Source: Candidatus Hartigia pinicola (GTDB taxonomy: Bacteria > Pseudomonadota > Gammaproteobacteria > Enterobacterales > Enterobacteriaceae). From it: a DNA stretch of 64,000 nucleotides. The stretch is taken from positions 1,550,001-1,614,000 of the forward strand of contig CP048208.1 of assembly GCA_020541205.1 (NCBI GenBank). Direction: 5' to 3'. The notes under the pieces are model-generated. The model did no database searches and had not been told where the DNA came from. It saw only the letters and a program-made list of their open reading frames with translations. Below are positions 48,378 to 61,926 of this stretch, in pieces (the stretch's first letter is position 1; each line of letters opens with the position of its first letter). A program made the position numbers and the translations under genes.

Positions 48378-48839
48378 TTTTTTTTCTCCAAACATGAGAC
48401 TACTCAATGTTTCCACAATGACATTGTGATATGAACGACACAAAAACACAAACAGCATTAATGCTATTCGCTTTAAGTGTTCTTATAAAAGAATCTGTAA
48501 TAATAAATAATACATTTTTATAAACACATAATAAAAAATATTTATAATCTATATCTTCATACATAAAAATTAATAATAGCCGTACAATCTACTCTTACAT
48601 TTTTGAAAAAATAACAAAAAATCAGCTATTCATAATTCTATTATTTTATTTTATGAATGTAAGATAGTTGCATAACAGCTATTGTACATAATATCAGAGG
48701 AATTATATTTTCATTCTTCTTTAAAAAATTTAGTTAATCGTTTATAATTTTGCGTTTAACTATGAAGGATCTTAACTCAATTTAACAAAGGTTCAATATA
48801 TAAACGCGCTAAACTAATTATTCGTATTGATCACTAAAT

Positions 48840-49365
48840 CCACTATAGCAGCAATAGCGTTTTGTAATTATATAGGAAAATTAGCATGTCTATATTAATA
48901 GATATATCAATATTTATAATTGAAACCAAGTTTAAAGAAATAACCGTCACTTACAATATACCTTAGTTTCATAAACACACATAACGTGTTAAAGTTTAAA
49001 AATGCACCCATATCATAAGAAGAAATTATTAATTTGCTTTTATCAGTAATAATTTATTTTACGAATTTTTCATTCATATATATAATCATATCATTATTAA
49101 AATCTATTATGAAGAATATAAAAGCTAACAATTTCACTATATTTATTATAAATATCAAATTGATCAAGATAATGATCATCTGTATCATCAAAAACAATAC
49201 ACACTTCATTAAATATAAAATACATGATGTCTTTTATAGCAAAAAAAGCTAAAGCATATTTATATCCGTAATATCTCAAAGATTAGTTTTGAACTCATAA
49301 TTTTAAACCTCTTGTATAATTTAGTTCTAAATCCATCATATTCTTTACTGCCTTGATCTCTTTAT
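48840..49365 (-). pseudogene. arnB: Eroded arnB (UDP-Ara4O aminotransferase) remnant
   Basis: arnB precedes arnC in enteric operons. At 49360 the minus strand reads EIKAVKNMMDLE against DIDAIRAIGERY of ArnB; 40 codons later (44 in ArnB) FAIKDI at 49243 matches FHAIKN, which contains the PLP-binding lysine, followed by a run resembling VTDNENLARQL. A third block, NAIAAIVDLV at about 48861, resembles NAAIALTQLV but lies about 200 bases too far away, so an insertion or chance is possible. Stops and frameshifts are frequent. The 60-codon frame 49097-49279 belongs to this remnant. Confidence 0.45.
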
Positions 49366-52300
49366 GATCATTAACAGTTTTAAACACTCAAATAAAATAT
49401 TATATAGTTTATAAGTAATGATGAGATTGAAATTAGGTATTATCATTAAAATTATTTAACTTCACATCATACTTAAAACCTTATATGTTTATAAATGATG
49501 AATTAAAGTAATTTTTCAACTAGCCGTTAAAATTAATTAGACTCATAATTTATTGTTAATATTCACACTCACTCACATAATTACTGAAAAACTTATTCAG
49601 TATCTTAGCTATACAACAGACATATAATAAATTTTAGAGTAATAAACTACACTGGCGTAAAATACCTTTTACAGTTTTCTAGAGTTAGTAGTAGTTTTTA
49701 ACTAATTAATATACAGTTTGATAAACTATCACTCAAGAATCTCACATGAAAATATAACGTTTATTGTAATTAACTGTCTCAATGGTTCCGTCTAATATAA
49801 GATACGCAACTACATATAAAAACTGTATTTACATCAAATACTTTTCACTAACAAATCTTCACTCATGAACATCACTGTATATAACCTAAAATAATTAAAA
49901 CACTTTTCTATATATAAAGAATGGCATCATTAGTAATATTGCACACAGTAATATTAAACATATATCGTAATGTATCCCTTAATGATGAAATTGTCTTCCT
50001 GTATCATAATGTTTTATAAACTATATTTTTTAAGCTTGTTGCACAAATAATAAAAAAAATAGCATTAACATACAGACTGTTTCTAGCAAAGAAAATATTA
50101 ACGAAATTTTAATGACTCTCCAGAAAATTATTTAATATTACTCAGTGTTTAGCTTGCTATAGTTTGTAATAACATATAGTATTTTACTGGAAAAATACTG
50201 GCACCGTTTCTTACTAGAAACAAATTGCAAGGAAATTCTTATCAGAATATTATTTAGATTTAATAATTTTTTGTTAACTAAAGAGATAAAATCTATAATG
50301 ACAGAAACACATCTCATTTATATAAGAAATCATCACTAATATCTAAAGTTACCACTAGTAATGGACTTCTAAGGAAGTAAAAAATCTATTTGAGCTCTGT
50401 AATCACAAAGTTAATATCACTCTATACATTAATATAATTCTTCTTGCTCAGACTAACCATCGCTAATATAGGTTAGTTTATATGGAGCTCTAATAAAAAA
50501 CAATAGTGAATCACTGACCACGATAATATGAGTTATATTGATAATTTTAAGAAATTGTTAATAGATCTTATCAAATCACATCTAAAATTTCTGTTGTTTT
50601 AATTTTTATTTATCCTTACGTATTTCAATATCAGATTTCTTTCTAAATATCATATAATTTTCTATATAATATAAGTAGATTTTCTTATTTTACTACTTAA
50701 TACATATTATTATCTTGAGTAAAAATACTCATAAAACACAAATAGTCTCATAATAGTAATAACAGTGAATAACAATAGTTACTTTTTACTCATATTATAT
50801 TAAAGTCAATAAATTTCTATTTCTTAAGTGTTATCTGAAGGATGCAAACTCTTTGAAGAGCTAGAAAAAAGTGTTACAGTATTAAGAATTGTCATTTGCA
50901 TCTAGATAATAAAATTTGATAATCATTTCAGTGTCTAGATTATTTCGTTAATATTTTCATATAGTTCCGTACAAACAATTCAACAATACTTGTTTTAATA
51001 TATTTTTATATTAATACATGACTAAGCAATTTACATTTTTTCATTTTTATTAATCTACATCAATAAATTAATAATATTTCACTAAAAATCTCACATATGA
51101 TTAAATTGATTCTATAATAACGTCATCACAATAATAGTCTTTTAAAACAATTTTTTAAAATTTAAACGATAGAGATTATCATCTAAAATTAATATCAACT
51201 TTAGTTACGCAACTAATCTTAATACAGCCTAGAACTTTCCAGAAAAATCCAATTCTGTACGGAATCTCTAAAAAATCTAATCAATAATCTTATCTAAATA
51301 AGTTGTCTGGCGCAGTGCAATAAAACAGTTACAACTTTTCTATTTCTCCTTTAAACCTAAAATTAAAACAAATATCTTCAATTGACGAAACGATAATTAT
51401 AACCTCTATGTATTATATCTATGTAAAACAGAAATGTCAGAATAATTACATTTATTAATAAAAAACAATTTGATATATTACAATCGTAAAAAATACGCCT
51501 GTCGTCATTGTAGGATATATTTTCCTAAAAATGTTCATGAAATTTATGCAGTGAATTACAATCTAAAATTTAGGTCGTTCATACACTATTTTAACTACGA
51601 ACAACATAAATATAAAGTCTGTGCACATTCTTTATATTTACATTAATATAATAAAAAGTAAAATATTGCATGAAGTGGTCATAAAGTATTTATACCTAGT
51701 ATATATCACTAGGTGATATAGCGTAGATATTATTGTAAAAATAAAATTATTTATTATCAAAATTATTACCTATAAGGATAAAACTACGTTAAAAATATCA
51801 AACAAACTAGATATAATAATACAACGTCAGTTATATATTTGACTATATCAAAATGGTGAGCATCCAATTATCTTATTGCATTTTATAGGTATTAAAAATA
51901 ATTTTAAATAGTGTAATGTACTCATTCTTTAATTATCATATTATTTATCTTATAATATCTATAAAGATCATAATATTTTAACATCCATTACACAATCAGT
52001 ATATTGAGCAAACATACAATAGAAATTTATTAAAAATTTAATGATTCTCTCAGAAAAGGTGATATTACAAGCGAGCTCCTAAAAATATCAAGATATCTAT
52101 AGTATTAAACAAGATAATCAAAAATTAAATTCGCAATATAGATAAAAATCAAGCAATAAAAATTTCAAATGTTACCTGATAAAATCTATTAATAATTGTT
52201 TCAAAACTATCGGTAGAACGAATTTTTTATTTTAGTTAATGATTAACTATTATTTTCATTATAAGTTATCGATATTTAAGTAGTAATGACTATATCAATA

Positions 52301-53226
52301 TATCGTAGTGGATATAACTTCTGCTATCACTACTGTCATCTCTTTAGTTAACGAAAATAACCAAAACTTCGCAATATTCTAAACGATTTAATACTCTAAA
52401 ATCAGGGAGAAACTCTTATTACATCAAATAATACTAGAGGATTGAGTTGAAGGATCTCGTTAAAATTAATTATGAGTAAGCGATGCTATCAGTTCTTTTG
52501 CAATATAGAGCACTATATATTATCATCAAAAATATGAAGAGATCAACACTCAGACATTTTGAATAATATTTTAACATAGTAGTAAAAATTTAGTTATCAA
52601 AGTTCCTTGTCAGGCACGATCGATACACCAAACATAATTTACTTAATATTAATACATAGCATATTTAAAACGCGACTCACACAAATCTATAATACAAATA
52701 AAACATTTTCACATTTAAAACTAAAATTAAATAAAAAATAAGACTGTACCTATCCAGGTTTACTAATAGTAGATATTATTACCAATAGAAAATAGCTTGA
52801 ATAGTTTTAGATTATACACAATCATTACTTACATAAACACATTATTAACGAATAGTAAGTGACTAAAATAAATATTACAGATTATTTATCAGTACATATA
52901 TTTTAGTCACTGAGATAAATCAAAACAACAAACATTACACCTTGAATATGATCTTAAATTATGAGATTGATAATTATATATCAATGAACAAAGAAATATT
53001 AAAAAAATAGAAAAATAATACATAACATTTCGATATAGCCGTAAATTTATTATTTTAACATTAATTTTCTGGGTGTTATGAAAAATACTAAATAAATCTT
53101 ATTTAAATTATATTTAATAAAATAAACATTGTTTTTCATATAGTAATCAAAAGATTTTTACATGCATAAATATTCTACACAATAAATATCTAATCACACA
53201 ATGATAAGTGTATGATTTCAAATAAG
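49366..53226. other. AT-rich gene-free region
   Basis: About 3.9 kb. The left end probably includes the N-terminal part of the arnB remnant. A plus-strand frame without start at 51446-51643 carries a cysteine-rich motif (see findings). Ancestrally ompF would lie downstream of asnS, but I recognise no porin trace. The remainder is stop-dense. Confidence 0.5.
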
Positions 53227-53250
53227 ATCGGATCGCTACTTAGATCCGAT
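53227..53250 (-). terminator. Probable terminator of asnS
   Basis: ATCGGATC (53227-53234) and GATCCGAT (53243-53250) form a perfect 8-bp stem with an 8-base loop, 19 bases after the asnS stop. The following sequence on the minus strand is CTTATTTG, a poor T run, so termination may be incomplete. Confidence 0.5.
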
Positions 53251-53269
53251 ATTTATTGCTCTAGGTATA

Positions 53270-54670
53270 TTAAAAAGCTGCGTTTTTTGGTATACGTGGA
53301 AATGGAATAACATCACGAATATTGGTTACACCAGTTACATAAGCAACTAATCGCTCAAAACCAAGGCCAAAGCCTGCGTGGGGTACACTTCCATAACGAC
53401 GAAGATCACGATACCACCAGTAATCCTCTTTATTCATGCCCATTTCTTCAAAACGTACATCTAATCTATCAAGTCGCTCTTCACGTTCAGAACCTCCAAT
53501 TATTTCACCGATACCTGGAGCTACAACATCCATTGAAGCAACAGTTCTACCGTCTTTATTAAGACGCATATAGAAAGCTTTAATGTCTTTCGGATAATTT
53601 TGGATAACTACAGGTGCTTTAAAGTATTCTTCTGCTAAATAACGCTCATGCTCAGAAGATAAATCAATACCAAAAAATAAAGGCTTCTCAAATTTCTTTT
53701 TACAATTTGTAAGAATTTTAATTGCATGAGCATAATCAACTTGAGCAAAATCAGAATTAATAAAACTTTCTAAATGCTTAATAACTTGTTTATCAAAATG
53801 CTTAGCAAAGAACATCAGGTCATCAACACATTCTTCTAATACAACTTTAAAAACATACTTCAGCATTTTCTCTGCAAGGTACGAAATATCATTAAGATTT
53901 GCAAATGCCACTTCAGGTTCAACCATCCAAAATTCAGCTAAATGACGGCTAGTATTTGAGTTTTCAGCGCGAAAAGTTGGACCAAAAGCATATATCTTGC
54001 TCAAAGCAGTTGCATAGGCTTCACCATTTAACTGACCTGATACAGTTAAGAATGCTTCACGACCGAAGAAATCTGCACTGAAATCGACTTCACCTTTTTC
54101 ATTATGAGGAAGATCATTATAATCTAGTGTTGAAATACGGAACATTTCTCCTGCACCTTCAGTATCTGATGTAGTAATAATCGGTGTGGAAACCCAAAAA
54201 TAACCTTCTTCATCAAAGAAACGATGTAGTGATTGAGCTAAAGTATGACGCACCCGGCTAACTGCACCAATTAAGCTTGTTCGTGGACGAAGGTGTGCAG
54301 CATCACGAAGGTATTCAACAGTATGATGTTTTGCAGCTATTGGATAAGTATCGGGATCTGCAACCCAACCAATTACCTTCACTGCCATGGCATCCAGTTC
54401 AAAAAATTGACCTTTACCTGGAGACTCTTTTATTATACCCGTAACTTTAATAGCGCAACCTGTCGTCAGATGTAAAATTTCATTATTATAATTTAATAAA
54501 GTATTATTAACAATAATTTGTAATGGGTGAAAGCAAGAGCCATCATTAACAGAAAGAAAAGAAAAACCAGAATTTGAATCTCTCCTTGTACGTACCCAGC
54601 CTTGTACAATGACCTCAGAGCCAACTGTTACTCGACCTTTTAATATATTAACCACAGGTGCTATAATCAT
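53270..54670 (-). CDS. asnS: Asparaginyl-tRNA synthetase
   Basis: Class IIb aminoacyl-tRNA synthetase charging tRNA-Asn. The ATG at 54670, with GAGAG nearby, gives 466 residues, identical in length to E. coli; 16 further open codons upstream have no counterpart. N-terminal OB-fold anticodon domain (about 15-110, [11 protein letters not shown]), then the catalytic domain with motif 2 [17 protein letters not shown] near 220 and motif 3 [15 protein letters not shown] near 435. C-terminus [14 protein letters not shown] is conserved. In E. coli pncB-asnS-ompF-aspC share one strand; here asnS is opposite to aspC. Confidence 0.98.
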   Translation of the reverse strand: MIIAPVVNILKGRVTVGSEVIVQGWVRTRRDSNSGFSFLSVNDGSCFHPLQIIVNNTLLNYNNEILHLTTGCAIKVTGIIKESPGKGQFFELDAMAVKVIGWVADPDTYPIAAKHHTVEYLRDAAHLRPRTSLIGAVSRVRHTLAQSLHRFFDEEGYFWVSTPIITTSDTEGAGEMFRISTLDYNDLPHNEKGEVDFSADFFGREAFLTVSGQLNGEAYATALSKIYAFGPTFRAENSNTSRHLAEFWMVEPEVAFANLNDISYLAEKMLKYVFKVVLEECVDDLMFFAKHFDKQVIKHLESFINSDFAQVDYAHAIKILTNCKKKFEKPLFFGIDLSSEHERYLAEEYFKAPVVIQNYPKDIKAFYMRLNKDGRTVASMDVVAPGIGEIIGGSEREERLDRLDVRFEEMGMNKEDYWWYRDLRRYGSVPHAGFGLGFERLVAYVTGVTNIRDVIPFPRIPKNAAF

Positions 54671-54944
54671 AAAATCACTCTCTGTTATGTTAATAATAAT
54701 TAATGATTTTGTATACACTACTTTAATAAGTGATCATAAGCGTCAATAAGATTTATAAAATAGTTCTTTTCTAATATTTTACATTTTAAAAATAACTTTT
54801 GATCTTATTTCCGAATAAAATAAATAAATAAAAATTATAACTGTAAAACTATAATAAACTAATGATCTTTTCTATAATCTCATTTTAGAAATAAATACAA
54901 AATTAATCAAAACGTATTTCTTCTATCATCACGCAAGATGACTA

Positions 54945-55060
54945 CACCTAATGTGCAAAAAAAATCTGTTGAAATTAACATACTTTTCCTATTTTTGATA
55001 GATCACACATTTTACCTAATTATTGCTAACTGGTAATATTAATACATTACTTTCTTAATC
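54945..55060 (-). pseudogene. pncB: Eroded pncB (nicotinate phosphoribosyltransferase) remnant
   Basis: Immediately upstream of asnS on the same strand, as in E. coli. From about 55013 downwards the frame reads GKMCDLSKIGKVC, a stop, FQQIFFAH. This aligns with [21 protein letters not shown] near the C-terminus of PncB (shared GK, LS, GK, C and F in order). Bases just before it fit codons for LVECN. The rest of the gene (towards about 56 kb) is not recognisable. Loss would abolish salvage of nicotinate to NAD at this locus. Confidence 0.55.
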
Positions 55061-58000
55061 TAGAAAGCAACTTTTATAATATAAAGTCCTGTGTATATTA
55101 AATAAGTCAAATAATATTCAAGTGTATGCTTGCATCAATGTTACAAGTGAATGAAATAGAAATGCTCAATATAAAATTTATACACTTATGAAAATAATCA
55201 TAGAACTCAAGTGATTTTCACATCTCGATGCCATGGACTATTTGTGTAAATATAATTATTTTCATAGAGAATATTAGAATACATAGTGTTGAGTTAGTAT
55301 AGTAGTGTAAAAGTATTTTAAAAATTTAATCCTTTTATTGATCAATAAGTCAAAACTAGTTAGAAGGTGTTAAAGAATAGATATTCAGTAGAACCATTCA
55401 GTAACAGTCTTGAACATTAATATCAATTTTAAAAAATAGAGACAGCTTAAAACAGTTTTCAGTATAAAACTACGCATTGAAGTAACTATTAAAAGTTACC
55501 TATTTAATTTTAGTCAAACACGTAATATCACGAATAAAATATTGTTTAGGTTATATAAAATATACTTAATTCATAAAATATGTGAGAAGAGGAGTGATAA
55601 TACGTGAAAAAATCTTTATGAATTGTATGTATTGTATACTAGAAATTATCATTAAAATAATAAAAATGAGTTGATATAAAATATTGCTGAATCTTGAAAA
55701 ATATAAATATATTTAAATAATTTATTTTAGATTTTACATCTAGCATTATTTATATTTTTATCTTAAGAAATAAGTGCATAAGTTTTAAAAATCTATATAC
55801 TCCACGTGCATTATAGTACCTGACTTTACTGATCTATTAGTCATTAAGGAAAACATCCTGTCAATTTAAACAATATTCATAAACATTTCTAAGAAGATCT
55901 CAAATTAATGATTTTATAGAAAGCACCTGTCTAATAAACAATCATTAAGATGCAAAAATCAGTAAAAATTAATACTTTTATTAGCAGAAAATATTTAATT
56001 CTTGAGATATTGGAATGAAAATTCATACATCCACTTCTATTTAGCTTAAATGTATACATTTACTACAATCACATGCTTGTTTATAACTTTTTAAGTTATA
56101 TAAATTATTAATAATAAAGTACTACACTTAAACAAAAATAGATTACTTAGCATTTTCTTCTTTCTATAATTTTATTAAATACTTAATCTACTTTAATCTT
56201 TATAAATATCAACAATAATTTTCATTACATGTACAAAGTTTTACTTCATAATTAAGTTAAATCTTAGCGTATACATTCAAACTTCGCTTATTGAGTATTT
56301 TATGTGAATAATAAATTGTAAAATAAATATCGCAATACACCAACCTATGTAATTTGCAACATAAGCTAAAAGATCAATGTATCGTATTGTTAACTATGAT
56401 AATAGCTATCTTCAAAATCATCGTGAATATTTAAGCATGACCCCTTATCCATCAGAATAGTTCTGATGGTAATATTTAAAATAATATTGTGTATTTATTA
56501 AGGTGATAATAAAAAATTGCTATTATAATTAAATTAATCAATATTGCTTTTACATTATCTAAATATGACATTAAACATCTACTAGCAGTATGAGCTCATA
56601 CTCCAAGTAAACCAGTTAAAATAACAATATCAGAATCACTAATTCAAAAATTGTATTTTAAAGAGAATTATACAACCAATGAAGAAACCTAATAAATAAA
56701 TTAAAACAAACAAATAGAGACAACTGAAAATTTAAAGAACCAATGTTTAGTATAGCTCATAATATTTAAAGCGTTATTAGTAATTAAGTGATTTATACTA
56801 AAAACAAAGCATCACATTAATAAATATCAAAAAAAGTCACTTAGATTAAAAATCTATTTTTAAGTAATATGTATTAAATCATCATACTACACAGTAGTAT
56901 ATTCTACTATCAAAAAAAATTAAAGCTTAATAATATTAAACACCAAATAATAAACTTCAGCTAAATTCTTACTACTAAAGAAATTAATTTCCATCCAGAA
57001 ACAATAATTTAATGTGATTATAGAATAAATTAATATTTATCTATACTTAATAAACAGAATATATCTAGAATATCATATAAAATAATATCATTATAAAAAC
57101 ACAGAAACATCTCGCTAATGTTAAATACCTAATTTTAACAAATAAAAATAAGATTATTAGAACGATAGCAGTTATCACAGTATAAAATAAACACAAAAAA
57201 ATAAAACAATACATGTATAGGAATAAATAACAGTAATAATGCTACAAAAAGATAATCGCATCAATAAGAACAACCACAAATTAATAAAATTAAATCCAGT
57301 GGATTTTAATAAACTATAATATCACTACATAATCTTTAAACTCTCAATACACAATGCGTATAATTACTCTTATACGAAGTTTTAAAATACTATAATATGT
57401 AATCTTATTTAAATTTTTTATCATAATATAATATTTTAAAAATATTAATTCTAAATAATAAAACCAGCATATGTTTCTAAAAATAATTTTTCTTAGTACA
57501 ACATGAAACCATTCAATTTATATTATGTTTGAGGTAAGATTTTATCAATTTAACACCATTTACACTCAATGACGGGGTATTAAACTTTCATTTTCTATTT
57601 TATACCCTTTATAACCTATATAAAATATAGAGAAAGTATACAAGTGATAATGAGTATAATATTAATGATAACAATACAATAATTTCAATAAATCTTATTT
57701 TAAAAAATAAAATATTCTACAAGTAATATATTTACAGTTAATTTTAAAATCACACATCTAAATTTCTACGATCGTTTAAAACAAATACCTAAAAAATAAT
57801 TTCAAATACATGTCAATATAAGTAAAAATATTTCAAAAATATGTAGGGAATTATTTTAATTAAATTAATTAAGAATTTATTGTTATTCAAAACACCATTC
57901 ATATAAATTTCAGTCTAAAAATAATAAAGAATTGTGCAATGTATTTTTAAAGAAACTAAAGATATTAATATAATATAATCAATTATTAATTCTTCATCTA

Positions 58001-59818
58001 ATAATTAAACTAATAATGTTAATTATTATCTTAAGCATTGTATTAATATACAAATTTTAAATCATCTGATAGTATTTATACTAAATACTTTTGATATTAT
58101 GAATGCATTTGTGATGTTATGTCGAATACGAAGTTACCTAGCATTCTTATTAAGCACTCATTAAATAAAAATATTAAAAATATTTTGATATATTATAAAC
58201 AAATTTATCTTACCCTAATAAAAATATTGAACTCTTTACTTTTTTGTGTTCTAATAATTAAAGATGTTAGTATATTTATTTCATGAATAGATCTCATAAG
58301 ATTGTCTATATTATTTAATAAAATAGAAAGAAAACTATACATCTAAAATATAATACTATATATCTATTTGTATAGTTTTATAACTCACATAATTATATTC
58401 TATCTTAAATATAAATTTATTATCTCTTAATAAACGTATTTTAATACTCAATTAATTCAACTTGAAAATTTAACTAACAAGATCCTACAAGTACTAAAGA
58501 AGAATCATGAAAGATTTTACATTAAATATTAAACTAAAATTCTTGTGCATTAAGACAATTATATCATCTAACGCAAGATATCATCTTTTATAGTATTTGA
58601 CAAACATTACAATATATTATCTTTAAACACATTTCAATGAAGAAATATGAAAAATAATAAACAATATTTTGATTGAATATCTTATATTCACATACACCAA
58701 ACTGTGTTTCATAATTCTTTCAGTATTGTTTTCTATAAAATAGCACAGACAATAATATGCACTAACATAATTATAATAATAGAAAGATGTCAAATAATAT
58801 GCATCATTATAACTATAATATTGTTATAGAAAAAGAGAGATCCATTAAAATATGTTAGTTCAATATAATAATGTAGTTTCATATTTCTGCTTGTTAAAAA
58901 CTTAAGGGATTCCCAAAAAAAAGAATAGTCAATAAAAATATTAGCTTTATATACTGCAACAGATATTGAAATACTTCATGCACTTACTCTAGGTTTTAAA
59001 ATACCTTCAATTTAACAACAGTATATTTAAATACTTAACTCTTAGACATCAAATGCAATATTCTTTCCGTTACACTCTACTTTTACAAAAAATATCTAGT
59101 ATTTACATATATAGTATTTAAAATCTTTCACTAATATATCACTTTTTCGCGTCAAAATCGTTAAGTAATATATCGTTAACTTAGACAGGTATTTTTTTGC
59201 AGTCTCAAAAGTATCAATTATGATTTACTATTTATATCATATTATATATCATTACTACATATTCAAGTAATTCAAAAAGTATTACAGAGATAGGTTATTT
59301 AATGAAAAAATTTCACCTGTATAAAAAAATTTTAACAAACTGAATCTATATGCGAAACATTTGACGCATCTATTATGTCGAAAGTTATATTGAAGTTATA
59401 ACAAATTTTAATCAAAATCTTGCTAAACACATGCTCGAATATGAACACTATCACAGTTTCTTCTATTTCTGTCTATTTCTTTTTTCAAAATTTGCAATAA
59501 TAATATTATTCTATTTTATTGAAAGTGATAACTAAAATAAATACTATCCCAGAAAATTTTTTAAAGATATATACTAAGTCGGTAAATACCTTATATATAT
59601 TAACTTTTACTCTTACTGAAGACATTATTTTCTGCTAATAAGGAATGTCAAGTTACATATAAATACTATTCAAAGTTAATTCTAATATTTTCTCAAATAA
59701 ATGCTATATTTAATACGTACGTAATTCACACCTAAGAAATAAATTGGCAAATTATTTTCTGCGCGTTAATCTAATCGGGGATACCTCAGTCTGAAAACTA
59801 CATTGTGGAATTAATAAC
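55061..59818. other. AT-rich gene-free region containing an inversion breakpoint
   Basis: About 4.8 kb between the pncB remnant and aspC. Because pncB-asnS are inverted relative to aspC-gloC when compared with E. coli, a rearrangement boundary should lie in here. No repeat, insertion sequence or frame that could explain it is recognisable. Confidence 0.5.
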
Positions 59819-61009
59819 ATGTTTGAAAAAATTACCGCTGCCCTGCCTGATCCTATCTTAAATCTTACTGATAGTTTTCATGCAGATCCTCGTAAAAATA
59901 AAATTAATCTTGGAATCGGTGTTTATAAAGATAAATCGGGTAAAACTCCTATTTTAAACACTGTCAAGAAAGCAGAAAAATTTCTACTGGAAAATGAAAA
60001 TACTAAAAACTATCTTTCTATTAGAGGTATACCAGAATTTAATCTTGTGACTCAAGAATTACTATTTGGTAAAAAACATGAAATTATTACTTCTAAACGC
60101 ATACGTACCGCACAAGTTCCCGGAGGAACTGCTGCATTACGTATTGCTGCAGACTTAATCGCTTACCAGACTAACACTAAACGTGTTTGGATAAGTGATC
60201 CAACTTGGCCAAATCATCAAAATATCTTTAAATTATCTGGCTTTACAATCCTACCTTATAATTACTATGATACCGCTAATCACAGTATTAATTTTAACAG
60301 CATATTAAACAGTTTATCTTCTGCAGTGGCAGGTGATGTTATCGTTTTGCATGGTTGCTGTCATAATCCAACAGGAATTGATCCAACACTTAAACAATGG
60401 GCGATGCTATCTGTACTATGTGCTAAAAAAAATCTACTACCTGTTTTTGATTTTGCTTATCAAGGTTTCGCTAAAGGCTTAGAAGAAGACACTGAAAGCT
60501 TGCGAATTTTCACTAAAGAAAACCCAGAAATAATTATAGCAAATTCATACTCAAAAAACTTTAGTTTATACAATGAACGTGTAGGTGCATGCACGATAAT
60601 AACTAAAGATGCTGATAATACTGAACGTGCATTTAGTCAACTTGAAACGATTATTCGTGCAACCTACTCAAACCCACCAGCACATGGGGCAGAAATAGTC
60701 ACTACAATTTTATCTGATAAAACCCTAAAAACTGAATGGTTACTAGAACTTACGTCCATGCGTGAACGAATTAAACGCATGCGAAATCTCTTGGTAAATA
60801 TTCTCGAAGTAAAAGGTGCTAAGCAGGACTTTAGCTTCATAAAGAATCAAAATGGTATGTTTTCCTTTAGTGGATTAACAAAAAAACAAGTAGAGCGTCT
60901 ACGTAGCGAGTTTGGAATTTATGCAATAAACTCTGGTCGTATTAACATTTCTGGATTAACTTATAAAAATATCTTTCCTTTATGCGAAGCAATCATTGAA
61001 GTGATCTAG
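59819..61009 (+). CDS. aspC: Aspartate aminotransferase
   Basis: PLP enzyme interconverting aspartate/2-oxoglutarate and oxaloacetate/glutamate, linking amino acid and central metabolism. 396 residues, exactly as in E. coli AspC. Active-site residues fall on its numbering: Tyr65, Asn183 in HNPTG, Asp211 and Tyr214 in FDFAYQG, Lys246 in SYSKNF, and the substrate-binding Arg374 in SGRINISG. Convergent with gloC as in E. coli, which identifies it as aspC rather than the related tyrB. A weak repeat ATCATC...GATGAT follows the stop but lacks a T run. Confidence 0.97.
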   Translation: MFEKITAALPDPILNLTDSFHADPRKNKINLGIGVYKDKSGKTPILNTVKKAEKFLLENENTKNYLSIRGIPEFNLVTQELLFGKKHEIITSKRIRTAQVPGGTAALRIAADLIAYQTNTKRVWISDPTWPNHQNIFKLSGFTILPYNYYDTANHSINFNSILNSLSSAVAGDVIVLHGCCHNPTGIDPTLKQWAMLSVLCAKKNLLPVFDFAYQGFAKGLEEDTESLRIFTKENPEIIIANSYSKNFSLYNERVGACTIITKDADNTERAFSQLETIIRATYSNPPAHGAEIVTTILSDKTLKTEWLLELTSMRERIKRMRNLLVNILEVKGAKQDFSFIKNQNGMFSFSGLTKKQVERLRSEFGIYAINSGRINISGLTYKNIFPLCEAIIEVI

Positions 61010-61926
61010 TCACTTAATCATCTATTGATGATGATTATTAACACGTCATAATTGTCATGCATCTTCTAGGGATAAAAAGATAGTAGACTCATAGAAATTA
61101 AAATTTTTTATAAAATAATATTGTATTTTTTTAGTAATTAAAAACTTAGAAGTTTTTAGATGTTAATATGTATTAGGTATTTATGTTTCTACTAAATATT
61201 TTTCACAACACCTGATAAAATAGTCCTCTCTTCAATTATGACTTTCAAATAAAAATATCACAATATTACTTTTTCAAACTTTGAAAAGAGAAAATATCAA
61301 AAATAAAGGCCATACTGACAATAATCACATTAAAAATATGTTTAGCAAAGTACTTGTCAGTATTCATAATAACCTTACAACAATTTTCATACTTAATTAA
61401 TATATATTAATTATTGTACATGCAGATTCAAAAGAGTAAACGCACTTTTAATATGAGTAAAGTTGTTTCTGTAATAAAAAACTATTATTTATAGATATTG
61501 AGAATCTAACCATATACAGTAACAATACATATTAGGAAGAATATAGTCAAAAGTAATTTTAATAATTTTAATCTTATGCAAAATTATTTTTGTTCTAAGC
61601 GTAAGTGAATTAATGACACTTATATAAATAAATATATTAAATTTTAGATATCTCAATATATATTTATTAACCTTACAACGTACTTAAATACTAAAAAACT
61701 ATACTAAGTTATTTTCATATCTTCCTATAATTTTAATTCTAAAATTTCTTTTCGTATAAACGGATATAAAATACTGAATAAACTCAATAATAATTGAGCT
61801 TGTATAACATGCATAACACTTCTTTAGAATATAAAGAAGTGGAGTAAATCACGCAGATAAACTTACTGAAATCATTATAATTAATTAGAGCAACAAGCAT
61901 AATTATCAGACTTTCTTCTGCTAATT
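61010..61926. other. Convergent aspC/gloC intergenic region
   Basis: About 0.9 kb with no frame. CACTTCTTTA (61817-61826) and TAAAGAAGTG (61832-61841) form a perfect 10-bp stem 86 bases beyond the gloC stop, but without a T run on either strand, so I do not call it a terminator. Confidence 0.5.

Noticed and set aside
49034-49279. Short open frames on both strands
   Set aside because: They overlap the arnB remnant; neither is an independent gene.
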